From positions 43,962-107,961 of the forward strand of contig NZ_VSSR01000014.1 of the NCBI RefSeq assembly GCF_008123515.1: 64,000 nucleotides of DNA, in the 5' to 3' direction. Positions 43,253-52,229 of the stretch are shown piece by piece (position 1 is the first letter of the stretch; each line of letters begins with the position of its first letter). Made by a program: the position numbers and the translations under genes. The notes under the pieces were generated by a model. The model ran no database searches. It was not told the DNA's origin and saw only the letters and a list, made by a program, of their open reading frames with translations. Source of the DNA: Bradyrhizobium cytisi (lineage in GTDB: Bacteria; Pseudomonadota; Alphaproteobacteria; Rhizobiales; Xanthobacteraceae).

Positions 43253-44483
43253 CATCACGGATACCGTATCCAACTTGAACCAGCCATGGACAACTCGTCA
43301 ATCACGTCCTTCTCAGTAAGACGCCGATGAGATCTCACGATCTGGCCATCTGCGGACACGATGTAACGATCTGCTCCCAGGATGTCCTCTTGTATCGACG
43401 TCTTTCAACGCAAGAGCACGAAGTGACGGCTCCTTCTGCAGAAGTTCAGCTTTTTTGCCATCAACGCGCAGGATTTCAAAAGCTGCCGTTCGCCCGTGAG
43501 TGGGCCGAATGGCTATCTTATTCCAACCAACACCCGGCCGGATCAGGTGTCAGGGCGCCCACTCAAGCTGGTGTCGAATGGGAGTACGAGTAATCGGACG
43601 GTCGCACCGTCAAACTCTGGGCAACCGCGCCTTTCAGATTTGAGATCAGCAATTGCCATGCCAGCGAACCTCAGGTGGGATTGAAGACAAGCCATGTTCA
43701 GGCTCGGGGCTCGTCTGTTACAAACGAGCGGGATTTCGCGGCGGCGGCGCGCCAGAGCGGCCGGACATGAGTCGGAGAGGCTTTAGTCGGCAGGGCTCGG
43801 CGAAATCGTGAGCGACGCGAACCGCTGGGCGCCTCGGCTCAGTGTCTCGTGCGCAGATCTTATTACCGCCGTCCCGCGTGCGGCCCGCAAGCTGGCAATT
43901 TGATCTCATCACAAAAGTCTCTGTACGATGGTGTCTAGCCGGGACTGGCGTTTGTCGCATCTGTGACACTGAATGTAGTCATCAAACCAGGACATCCGAC
44001 TTTGTTTGTTCGCCCGGACTCGTTCTACAACTAAATCAGCAGCTTGCATGTCAGATGCAACTGGCATCCCAGTTACTATTGTCCCGTAACACCGTGAGCG
44101 CTGAGTGCGACCAGCGGTGTAAGACGGATACATCAACTTTGCGGGAGCGTATTGGCCACCCAATCGCTTGATGGAGCACCGATGCGGCCACCGGACAGCT
44201 TACTCTTTTGCGGCACACCTGTTGTTGTCAGATCGACCACCAAGACTAGTCTGATCTACCAACACGAACGTCGTGATCTAGCTCAAAGCGAACTCGCCAA
44301 TCAAATAAGGTCCGAAAGCTTCGTGGGCGAACGCCGGCAGCGAGCACCTCGAAATCGCACATTTGATGCAGCCTCGCTTTCAGAGGATCCGGTGCATACT
44401 GCGCCGACCCGTTGAAGGAACGGAGGGTGGCCTCGTTTTCGACTGTTTCCGTGATTAACAATCAGAACTGATGAGGCGGGTGT
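43253..44483. other. Gene-poor stretch
   Basis: Short frames on both strands, none convincing. Base composition is mixed and slightly AT-richer than the nif region. I found no insertion-sequence ends, tRNA or promoter. Confidence 0.35.
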
Positions 44484-45538
44484 ATGAACAAACCGATCCG
44501 AGAGCTTCGGCTTGTGGCCGAAGCATCTGTTTTGGCGATTGGGCTGCTGATGTCGTCAGGAGCTAACGCGGACGATGATCTGATGGCAGATATTCCATCC
44601 GATCCCCTCAGTCATTCCTGCGGTAAAGGACAATTCAGTCACACATGAGAAGGTCGAGCTTGGCAAGATGCTGTTCTTCGATCCGCGGCTATCGGCAAGC
44701 GAGATCATTAGCTGCAATACGTGCCACAATCTCGGCACCGGCGGAGTCGATGCCGGTCCGACCTCAGTCGGTCACGGCTGGAAGGTCGGCCTACGTCGGG
44801 CCCCAACCGTCTACAACGCGGTGTTCAATGTGGCGCAATCTGGGACGGACGCGCCGCGGACCTGACGGCGCAAGCCACCGGCCTGTGCAGGCGAGTGCCG
44901 AAATGAATGCAACTCCGGATCATGTGCTCGACACCTTGAACTCAATGGCCAGCTATCTCGCCCTGTTCAAAAACGCTTTCCCGAACGAAGCGAGACCGGT
45001 CACTTTTGAAAACTTTGCGAAGGCAATCGAGGCTTATGAAGCGACTCTCATTGCACCTGCGGCCCCATTCGATCAGTATTTGGAAGGCAATACACATGCT
45101 CTCAATGATCAGCAGAAGTCAGGGTTGGCGCTGTTTATAGAGAAGGGATGCTTCGCTTGTCACAATGGAATCAACATCGGTGGACAGGCCTACTTCCTAT
45201 TCGGCGTGATGAAAAAGCCTGACGCAAGCCTGCTTCCGGCCGCCGATAAGGGCCGGTTCGCGGTCACCAAGGCAGTCGGTGACGACTATGTCTTCCGCGC
45301 GGCGCCCTTGCGGAACGTCGCGTTGCGAGCCCCTTACTTTCATTCGGGCCAAGTTTGGAGCCTCAAGCAAGCTGTTGCCCTGATGAGTGAAATCCAGCTC
45401 GGCGCCAAGCTTAGCGATGAGGAAGAGAACGATATCGTAGCGTTTCTGAATTCGCTGACCGGGCGGGTACCTAAGATCGAGTATCCGATACTACCCACGC
45501 GTACGAACACGACGCCAAAGCCTTCTATAGACAGATAG
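44484..45538 (+). pseudogene. Broken di-haem cytochrome c peroxidase gene
   Basis: The gene would encode a periplasmic MauG/CcpA-type peroxidase. Pieces in order are a signal peptide (VLAIGLLMSSGANADDD), then after a frameshift near 44600 KVELGKMLFFDPRLSAS and the first haem site CNTCH. After a second frameshift near 44840 comes WDGRAADLTAQ, and after a third near 44890 SAEMNATPDHVLDTLNSM, the second haem site CFACH, and PLRNVALRAPYFHSGQV. Three single-base lesions make it non-functional as written. All other features are normal, so the decay is recent or partly due to sequence error. Confidence 0.88.
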
Positions 45539-45650
45539 GATTAACAGCACCGGCCTCATGCTTTGCTGTAGCAGATGCGATGCACGTACCCACGTCCCGC
45601 AATGACCGCAAAATGAATGATCCCGTGCTGTCACTCATAACCAGGCACAT

Positions 45651-45684
45651 AAAAAAGCGCCCGGCCTCCTCGGGAGGCCGGGCG
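45651..45684 (-). terminator. Rho-independent terminator for a minus-strand gene
   Basis: A perfect 12-base stem (CGCCCGGCCTCC paired with GGAGGCCGGGCG, 45658-45669 and 45673-45684) with a three-base loop. On the minus strand it is followed by six Ts (45651-45656). It cannot serve the plus-strand peroxidase frame because no T-run follows on that strand. Confidence 0.88.
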
Positions 45685-45709
45685 AAAGTCACGCAGGAGC
45701 GACGCTGCT

Positions 45710-46105
45710 TTACGCATCGCACCAGCTTTCGTCGGTAGGGAGGACTACCGGCGATCGATTTACGGCGAGGGCATTCGCCGTCAAACAACGAGAAGCGGAT
45801 ATCGCTCCGCGCAAAATCTGGAGCCGCTTGTCTTCCGCTCCTGGCGGACACTTCAGGAGTTGCCCACCATTCGCCCGCTGTCCGGTTGGCAAGGGCAGTG
45901 CCTTGATCGAGCTGGGATCCTTCGCGCAAGCGGCTTGGCTGCAGGTGCCCTGAAACTGAAGCGGCAGTTTGCCGTCGCGCAGCAGCATTTGGCATCCCCA
46001 AAACACCAGCAACGCTCGATTATCTTCCCGAAGATCGGGCCAAGGCGCCAATTTCGTATGCCATTCCGTAAGGGCGGTAAAATAGATTGTTGTGATGGGA
46101 CGCAT
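45710..46105 (-). CDS. Unknown cysteine-containing protein ending at a terminator
   Basis: An open frame of 131 codons that ends 26 bases before a strong minus-strand terminator, which supports real transcription. The centre reads GCQMLLRDGKLPLQFQG, TCSQAACAKDPSSIK and GGQLLKCPPGAEDKR, with several cysteines and protein-like composition. I do not recognise a family. The N-terminal part may be spurious, and an internal ATG at MLLRDGK is an alternative. No promoter is seen. Confidence 0.45.
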   Translation of the reverse strand: MRPITTIYFTALTEWHTKLAPWPDLREDNRALLVFWGCQMLLRDGKLPLQFQGTCSQAACAKDPSSIKALPLPTGQRANGGQLLKCPPGAEDKRLQILRGAISASRCLTANALAVNRSPVVLPTDESWCDA

Positions 46106-46914
46106 CCACGCGATGGATAAATGAAAAAGTAGGGCTGTGGTTAGCGTCGAGCGTTAATGACTTCGATCGGCATCGCCGGCATGCTATCGGCCGTCGGATC
46201 GAGAATCGATCTTGTCGCCGGCTGTATGCGACCGCCTCGGCCAACGCCGGCCGGCATTCCCGTCTCTGGGAACTTTGGGAAGCTCGCAAGGACATCGCAA
46301 GCCCCCAAAGCGTGTGCATCTCATTCACAAAAGCGTGGCGAAACGCTCCGCACCATCATGGCTCAGCCCGCAACTCGCGTGCGGCGGCCACCATATTCAC
46401 GTGCTGAGCGACTTTGGCGCGCGACTTCGATGCGTCCGTCGCCGCTTGGCTAGTGGAGCCTGGACGCTGGCCGGGCGATATGCAGGAACGGTTCCTGACC
46501 TCAGGATGCATGCTGAATTGCGAAACTGGAGTAAGCGGCGAGAGCGCGGGCGGCGGGATCGCGCTATGACCCTACGCTCCATGCACTCGTGCACGGTAAC
46601 CACGGGCAAACGGAGGCCGAGCTTCTCGCACGTCTTCAGGATCTCCGGAACGATCTCGTCGCGCGAGGAGCAGCGACGACAAGCTTCAACGCGGCCACTG
46701 GAGCATCGAAGCGGCCTTGTCCTTATTCGAGATAAATTTGACGGTGTCCTCCGACAGAGCCTTTCGAGGGCTTCTCGGAGTCGATCAGCGTCTCTAGCTC
46801 ATAACGATGTTGATCGACCTCGATGCGCACCATGCGGTCAGTAGTCTCCTCAAGCTCGACATCGACTACTTCGTTCGCGACATCGAGCGATGATGCCTTC
46901 TGGACGCGGGCTGC
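46106..46914. other. Region with an unidentified broken frame
   Basis: On the minus strand just after the ferredoxin stop, a start-less frame reads SLDVANEVVDVELEETTDRMVRI (46780-46890). After a one-base slip it continues as KALSEDTVKFISNKDKAAS. It is protein-like and in frame with the upstream ferredoxin, but I cannot name it. The rest holds nothing recognisable. Confidence 0.35.
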
Positions 46915-47118
46915 TTATGCTGTCTTAGACGGGACACAGGTGTCAGGCACCGGACAGACGACCGCGCATTGCGGCGTGTCGCTATGGCCCTCGCACTCCG
47001 TACACTTTTTGGCATCGATAACGTAAATGTCGCGCTTGAGGCTGATCGCCGCGTTGGGACACTCGAACTCACATGCACCACAAACGGTGCATTGCGAAGC
47101 GACGATCTTGTAAGCCAT
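46915..47118 (-). CDS. Second FdxN-type 2[4Fe-4S] ferredoxin
   Basis: A 67-residue ferredoxin similar to the one beside nif[21 protein letters not shown], then [23 protein letters not shown]. All eight cluster cysteines are present, with the longer second-cluster spacing of nif ferredoxins. The start at 47118 is preferred to an upstream extension. A perfect NifA site lies at 47238-47253, and a -24/-12-like element with a damaged -12 box at 47162-47176, so it was or is under NifA control. Confidence 0.93.
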   Translation of the reverse strand: MAYKIVASQCTVCGACEFECPNAAISLKRDIYVIDAKKCTECEGHSDTPQCAVVCPVPDTCVPSKTA

Positions 47119-47161
47119 GCCTTCCGACTCCTTAGGCGAGCGATGCCATTGGCGATCCCCT

Positions 47162-47176
47162 TCAAATGCCGTGCCA
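47162..47176 (-). promoter_or_regulatory. Sigma-54-like promoter with damaged -12 box
   Basis: TGGCACGGCATTTGA on the minus strand: a perfect -24 half, but the nearly invariant GC of the -12 box is GA. It is 44 bases upstream of the ferredoxin start, with a NifA site 61 bases further on. The promoter is probably weak or dead. Confidence 0.6.
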
Positions 47177-47237
47177 AACACAGACGCGCTCAATGGCGGG
47201 CAATTTGCGCAATTGTGCTGTCCCGAGTCTGAGACCA

Positions 47238-47253
47238 TGTTGCATCTGCGACA
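47238..47253. promoter_or_regulatory. NifA site upstream of the second ferredoxin
   Basis: TGT-TGCATCTGCG-ACA, a perfect TGT-N10-ACA, placed 61 bases upstream of the -24 half-site. Confidence 0.78.
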
Positions 47254-47736
47254 GCAACAGGCCGCTTCAATTTCAAGCTATGAGAGGCCTCGGGCCCTAC
47301 TCCGAGAGCCAGTCGCGACTCGACCGCTGCGAGCTTCCATCGGTTTGTCCGGCACGGCAGCGCGGGGCCAAGCGACGCTCGGCGATTCCGAAACCGGTGG
47401 CGCGACTAAAAGCCGCGAGCCGACGCACGTCTACGCCGGATCTCGGCAAACCTCCGGTCACACGCCCTGACTGGAGGTTTTGTGCAAGCCTCGCTCATGG
47501 CTGCAACGTTACCTGCGCGGATTGACTCGCTGGAGGCTTGCCAAAACGGATTTGTGCTACAATAAGCTTCGGCGTCGCTTCGGAGGGAAATGACGTCGCG
47601 CCGGGAAGGAGCGACACTGGCTTTGCAAACTGACCGAGAATTGCAGTCAGCCTCATGCCTGGTGCCGAGTAAGCATGGCGGTGTGGGCGAGCGCTGCTAC
47701 GCTTTTCTTGACTGTGCTCAGCCACTCGTCATGCAA
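47254..47736. other. No gene recognised
   Basis: Spacer between the ferredoxin control region and the REC-EAL gene end. Only short frames. Confidence 0.35.
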
Positions 47737-48981
47737 CTATTTTGGACGAAGTGGAGCAGGGCTGAAAGATGACTGTGCAAATTGCTTCAGCGGCATGGCC
47801 TTTCCGAACAGATGGCCCTGCGCAAGGTCGAAGCCGAGTTCGGTCACAGCGATCAGGTCGGCATGGCTCTCCACACCTTCGGCGACGGTGCGCACACTGT
47901 ATTCTTTGGCTAGATCGACGATATGGCGGCACACCGTTCGCTTCAGGGGCCCATTTCCGCAACCGGCGACGTACTGCCGGTCCACTTTCAATTTCATGAA
48001 CGGGAATTTTTCCACCCCCATCAGCTGCGGCCAATTGGCGCCGACGTTGTCGATTGCAAGGCCAATGTTGTGAAAGCGAACCTCACGCGCGACGTCAACC
48101 AGGAGATCTAGGTTCGGGATAGCTTCCTCGCTCTCGATTTCAATCGTCAAGCCGCCGAAAGCGGGGTGCGACGGCATGCGCTGACAGAGATCGCGTACCG
48201 CCTGCGGGTCAATCAGGAATGCTGCCGGGAGATTGATGGAGAGATCGATCGACGTTTGCTGCTCCAGAAGATACTGCCAATCCTTGATCGCGCGGTCGAT
48301 CACGAACCGCGACAACTCCCTAAAATGCGGATCGTGAGGCTCCGGGATGAAATAGGCCGGTGGAACAACGCCCCAGGTCGGGTGCCGCATTCGCACAAGC
48401 GCCTCGGCGCCGCGGCGGCTGAGGGTACGCGCGTCAAACTTCGGCTCATACCAGAGCTCAAGCCAGCCAGCGTGTAAGGCTTCTCCGACATGGACCGCGG
48501 GACGGGGCGCCGGCTCTCTGGGCAAGAGCATGGCGACCCGATCGCGCAGCGTCTCGGCTGCAAACGGCGTCCTCAGCGGCGGCAGCATAGCAAGTCCATA
48601 TTCCCCACCGACCTGCTGCACTGCCGTCATGATGATCGACCCGCGGGCGCCGAACGCCAGCACTCTGCCTGCAAATTCTTCGCGTACGAGTATCTCGAGC
48701 AATCGTCCAGGCTCGATGCGATCCGAGCCAATACCGAGCAGGATCAGATCAGGGAACTGCGTGCAGAGTACGTGCGGCAGCTCGTCAACAGTCCTGCATT
48801 CGCTGATAACAAACCCCATATCCTCCAGCACATCCCGTAGAAAGGCGCGCAGATGCCGCTTGCCGACGGCCACGCACGCTCGCGGCCGCGCCTTACGCTG
48901 TCCGAAGATTACAGGTTTCCCTCCGACCAATTCGGCCTGCCCATGCTCCATCGCAACCACTCCCGTTCCGTGACGGTCCAT
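47737..48981 (-). CDS. Response-regulator-like EAL protein with degenerate motifs
   Basis: A 414-residue protein with an N-terminal receiver-like domain (about residues 35-150) and a C-terminal EAL domain (about 165-405). The receiver's phospho-acceptor position reads PDLILLG, with G where D is expected, so it looks unable to be phosphorylated. In the EAL domain the GAEALVR, NLPAAF, TIEIES, VKLKVD-like and TVAEGVE landmarks are present. The DDFGTGYS loop is replaced by IDNVGANW. It may therefore bind c-di-GMP without cleaving it, or have weak activity. An ATG ten codons in is an alternative start. It stands alone. Confidence 0.85.
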   Translation of the reverse strand: MDRHGTGVVAMEHGQAELVGGKPVIFGQRKARPRACVAVGKRHLRAFLRDVLEDMGFVISECRTVDELPHVLCTQFPDLILLGIGSDRIEPGRLLEILVREEFAGRVLAFGARGSIIMTAVQQVGGEYGLAMLPPLRTPFAAETLRDRVAMLLPREPAPRPAVHVGEALHAGWLELWYEPKFDARTLSRRGAEALVRMRHPTWGVVPPAYFIPEPHDPHFRELSRFVIDRAIKDWQYLLEQQTSIDLSINLPAAFLIDPQAVRDLCQRMPSHPAFGGLTIEIESEEAIPNLDLLVDVAREVRFHNIGLAIDNVGANWPQLMGVEKFPFMKLKVDRQYVAGCGNGPLKRTVCRHIVDLAKEYSVRTVAEGVESHADLIAVTELGFDLAQGHLFGKAMPLKQFAQSSFSPAPLRPK

Positions 48982-49604
48982 TAAACAAGGAGCGAAGGTC
49001 CAAACAAGCTGTGCTTGCTGGTATCTTTCGATTCTTCACGCTAAGCTTAAGATGGTGCATGAGCGTGCAAAATCTTTCGCGATGTTGTTCAGACGATTTT
49101 GTCGGGCGCACGCCTATGATACCTGTCGCGCTTCGCGCAACTTTGTACGAGTAACGCACGCGAGTGTGGGAACTCTCACCTTCGGACGCGGCGAGCTGAT
49201 GCGCCCTACGGCGCGGCGATCATCATGGTGCAAGATCTACTACTGAATCGAGTAGCTCGTGAGTGACGATCGGCAATCACTCTTACGAAGGTTTGATCTG
49301 GCATGGCCGACCTGCCAACGCGCGAATGTGCCTGTCTGGTGGATTTGTTTTCCAATCGAAGGAAGTCCATCATGAGTTCGCAGCTGGTCAAGCCGCAGTC
49401 GATTCTGAGAACGGCAACAGCTTGCAATTACCTCACCTCTGTTGCTTATAGTGAGTGCGGACGTCCTATTCCCTACCGAGCTTGATAGTTGCTCTCAGTT
49501 GCGTTTTCTGTATCCTTGTAAGATTGGATTTCCTCAAGAGGGACTAACGTGACGGGTGTTCGTTTAGCGCTGAAGCGCAAGGCCCGCCCCACGGGGGCAC
49601 GGCT
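48982..49604. other. No gene recognised
   Basis: AT-richer spacer with short frames only (for example a plus frame near 49371 reading MSSQLVKPQSILRTATAC). Nothing convincing. Confidence 0.35.
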
Positions 49605-50064
49605 TTGCGCAAAGGCGTGCCAGGAGATGAGAACGCGATCGCTGAAGCGGTCGAAAAGCTACTTTCTGAATTAGGTGGCCCCGGACCGGCGTTCAGTCTT
49701 GAAGGCGCGAAGCAGGCGGCTTTGCGCCTGATTCAGGATCCCAAAGAGGGCTTTATTTTTTGTCGTCGAGGAAAAAGCCACGGGGCAGATGGTAGGGATC
49801 GCTACCATCTCGGCCGTACAGGCCGTGAGAGCAGCCGGAGCGTACGGTGTGCTTCAGGAGCTATGGATTTCTCGCGACTTCCGAAGCTCTCACCACGGTC
49901 CGCATCTGCTCGAGGCGGTACATTCGGAGGCGAAGCGCCGAGGCTCGCAGATGATTGAGGTTGCGTTGCCTCCGGATGGCTATCCGGCCTTAGAACGGGT
50001 ACGCCGTTTCTACGAGGAGAGGGGATATCAGGTTGCAGGATTGCGCGCGCGCAAGAGGCTGTGA
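49605..50064 (+). pseudogene. GNAT-type acetyltransferase with one frameshift
   Basis: The first frame gives PGDENAIAEAVEKLLSELGG and ends with LIQDPKEGFIF. At a T6 run near 49756-49761 an extra T breaks it. Removing one T gives VVEEKATGQMVGIATISAVQAVR, LQELWISRDFRSSHHGPHLLEAV (the acetyl-CoA loop region) and FYEERGYQ at the end. Together this is a full GNAT N-acetyltransferase of about 150 residues. The substrate is unknown. The lesion may be a sequencing error. The start is uncertain (TTG at 49605). Confidence 0.8.
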
Positions 50065-50312
50065 CAGTACTGCGATCGCTGCTCCACAGAGTTAAAGCGC
50101 TCCTGGGCTAGCGTGCAATCAGTAAAGTCTTTCAAAGCAGCAAATCCTGCGGCATGTTGGTTCTCAAAACGAACGCTCCAACGCGTGCGTCGCGGCCTAG
50201 CATGATCGAGAACCTCGACGCTGATGCGGTGCTTACTCCCACTGCGAGCGGCTACCTCTTCGACCTTCTTGGCGGGAGCGTTCAAAATATCAGCCATCAA
50301 ATCGTTCTTCAT
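50028..50312 (-). CDS. Doubtful hypothetical protein
   Basis: A 94-codon frame from an ATG reading MKNDLMADILNAPAKKVEEV, then RISVEVLDHARPRRTRWSVRF. It is protein-like, but no family is recognised and the 3' end overlaps the GNAT pseudogene. It may be real or a shadow. Confidence 0.25.
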   Translation of the reverse strand: MKNDLMADILNAPAKKVEEVAARSGSKHRISVEVLDHARPRRTRWSVRFENQHAAGFAALKDFTDCTLAQERFNSVEQRSQYCHSLLRARNPAT

Positions 50313-50450
50313 TGTGCAAAGCGATACGATGGTCTTCTCAAGGGTCGTGGACCGCGAGCCGAGACCTGCCCGGCTAAAAGCCTGCATCTTAATTCGGCGG
50401 ACCGTCGTGAAAGGATTCGGTAGCACCTTGTCACTCCTGCTGGCGAACGT

Positions 50451-51350
50451 TCAAGAAAGGTGAGCGAGATCAGCCATCAACACTGATCCGGTAGAGGATT
50501 CCGTAATGAGCAATGTGCCGTTTGCCGCCTCCAATACCAGGTTCGTGCAGGTCGCCCCAGCGCAGGACTTGATGCGCGCGATCGTTTCGCCGTTCGGCGC
50601 CATGACGAAGACCTGGCCAAGGGAGGCATGCGCGACAAAGAGCCGCCCTTTTTGATCCATCGTCAGCCCGTCAGGACCGCTCGTCCCGAAGAACAAGCTG
50701 AAGCGTCCCACCTTCGCAACGCCGCCGTCACGCATCAGCGGCACGCGCCAGACGCTGTTGTCGCGCGTCATTGCAACGAACAACACGGTCTCGTCCGGAC
50801 TGAGCACTAGGCCGTTCGGACTCGGCCCGTTGGAAATCAGGCAGTCGAGACGGCCGTCAGGGCACAGTCGGAATACTCGGCCGGTCGGATCGTGCAATCC
50901 AGTTTGCCCCTGATCGGTGAAATAGATGTCGCCGTTGGTCGCGATATGCAGGTCGTTGCAGCCTCTGAAGGACTCGGAATTGCGGTGCCCCAGAAACGGC
51001 CTGATAGTACCCCGCTGCGGATCGAGTTCCATGAGGCCGTTCATGTAGTCGGCGACCAGTATCCGGCCATCCGGCGCGATCTTCAGACCATTAGGCCAGC
51101 CGCTATATTCGATGATCAGAGACCAGGCGCGATCCGGTGAAATCCGGAAAATGCGGCCGAAGGGGATGTCGACGACATAGAGATTCCCGGACTTGTCAAA
51201 CGATGGTCCCTCGATGAAACAATCTACTGGATGTCCCCGGCGGTTCGCGTCTGCCCATTCCGAGGAAACACCCGGGCGACGAAACTCCGCCGGCATCGAC
51301 GAGAACATGCGGGTCTCAATCAGCTTGGGCGGCTTTTCGAGATACATCAT
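50451..51350 (-). CDS. SMP-30/gluconolactonase-family protein
   Basis: A 299-residue six-bladed beta-propeller of the SMP-30/gluconolactonase (LRE) family, metal-dependent lactonases. Recognisable blocks are EGPSFDKSGNLYVVDIPFGRIFRI, NGLKIAPDGRILVADY, GCNDLHIATNGDIYFTDQGQTG, PNGLVLSPDETVLFVA and GPDGLTMDQKGRLFVAHA. The metal-binding glutamate, asparagine and aspartate positions appear present. It is last in a six-gene minus-strand unit, overlapping nothing after it. Its ATG overlaps the previous stop by four bases. It probably hydrolyses a lactone intermediate, substrate unknown. Confidence 0.88.
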   Translation of the reverse strand: MMYLEKPPKLIETRMFSSMPAEFRRPGVSSEWADANRRGHPVDCFIEGPSFDKSGNLYVVDIPFGRIFRISPDRAWSLIIEYSGWPNGLKIAPDGRILVADYMNGLMELDPQRGTIRPFLGHRNSESFRGCNDLHIATNGDIYFTDQGQTGLHDPTGRVFRLCPDGRLDCLISNGPSPNGLVLSPDETVLFVAMTRDNSVWRVPLMRDGGVAKVGRFSLFFGTSGPDGLTMDQKGRLFVAHASLGQVFVMAPNGETIARIKSCAGATCTNLVLEAANGTLLITESSTGSVLMADLAHLS

Positions 51351-52174
51351 GATGCGCCTCCCAGCCTGCGGCGCGGCTGGCCCTCGTAGTTGTAGCCGAA
51401 CTGCTTGGGCATCGGGCCCTTGTTGCGATCCTTGCGCCCAGTTTGCTCCCAGGCGTGAGCCAGGATTCCGACCGCGCGCGACAAGCAGAAGATCCCGCGC
51501 GCGAGCGGAGAGGCGAAGCCCAGCTCGCCGTAAATGACCGCGGTCGCGCCATCGATGTTCATCGGAATGAGTTTGCTCTTGCGCTGTTGCATCACGCGCT
51601 CGATCGCGCGGGCGGCCTTGGCATAATCGCCACTGACGTTGCCCTCGGCGGCTGCGGCATCCACCAGCGCCAACAGCGGTGCGGCGCGCGGGTCGACCGG
51701 ATGAAACCGGTGGCCGAAGCCCGGTAGATATTTGCTGCGTGTTGCGGTGAAATGGTCGATTGCGGCGCCAGCGGCCTGCTCGATCTCTCGGCTATCGCGC
51801 CGTCGCAGCACATCTTCGTAGAGTTCGATAGCCTGCTCCCCTGCTCCGCCATGCACGTCATCGAGCGTATTGATTGCCGAGGCCATGGCGCCGTTCAGGG
51901 GCAGGCCGCAGCTCACCGCCATCTGCGCAATTGCGATGGAGGGCGCGTGCGGACCGTGGTCAACGGACGCGACCAGCGCAGCTTGCAGCAGCCGCTCCTG
52001 CGCTGGCGTCGGCAGATCGCCGCGCAACATCAGCCAGATCATGGCGGGAAAGGAAATCCGGCCGATCAGATCTTCGATTGGATAACCCCGATAGGCGATG
52101 CGACCGGGCGCGATATCGCAGATGGAGGTTCGCCACCAACGGGCCGCTTGCTGTCGAAATTCTTCTTCGCTCAT
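51347..52174 (-). CDS. Citryl-CoA-lyase/citrate-synthase-like protein
   Basis: A 275-residue protein with the citrate-synthase fold but only the length of stand-alone citryl-CoA lyases. Conserved pieces are RGYPIEDLIGRISFPAMIWLML, INTLDDVHGGAGEQAIELY with an active-site histidine, PGFGHRFHPVDPRAAPLLAL with a second histidine, and AVIYGELGFASPLARGIF. It likely cleaves or makes a C-C bond in a CoA-ester of citrate type. It lies between the lactonase and CoA-transferase genes, which together suggest breakdown of a carboxylic acid through a CoA thioester. The true substrate is not shown. Confidence 0.8.
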   Translation of the reverse strand: MSEEEFRQQAARWWRTSICDIAPGRIAYRGYPIEDLIGRISFPAMIWLMLRGDLPTPAQERLLQAALVASVDHGPHAPSIAIAQMAVSCGLPLNGAMASAINTLDDVHGGAGEQAIELYEDVLRRRDSREIEQAAGAAIDHFTATRSKYLPGFGHRFHPVDPRAAPLLALVDAAAAEGNVSGDYAKAARAIERVMQQRKSKLIPMNIDGATAVIYGELGFASPLARGIFCLSRAVGILAHAWEQTGRKDRNKGPMPKQFGYNYEGQPRRRLGGAS

Positions 52175-52229
52175 TTCCGGTTCCGTCCATTCAACCTGCC
52201 GATCGCCAACCGCCGCAAGCCGTCGGATC

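Noticed and set aside
44213..44232. GCGGCACACCTGTTGT as a sigma-54 promoter for the peroxidase
   Set aside because: The -12 box ends GT, not GC, and it is about 250 bases from the start with no activator site.
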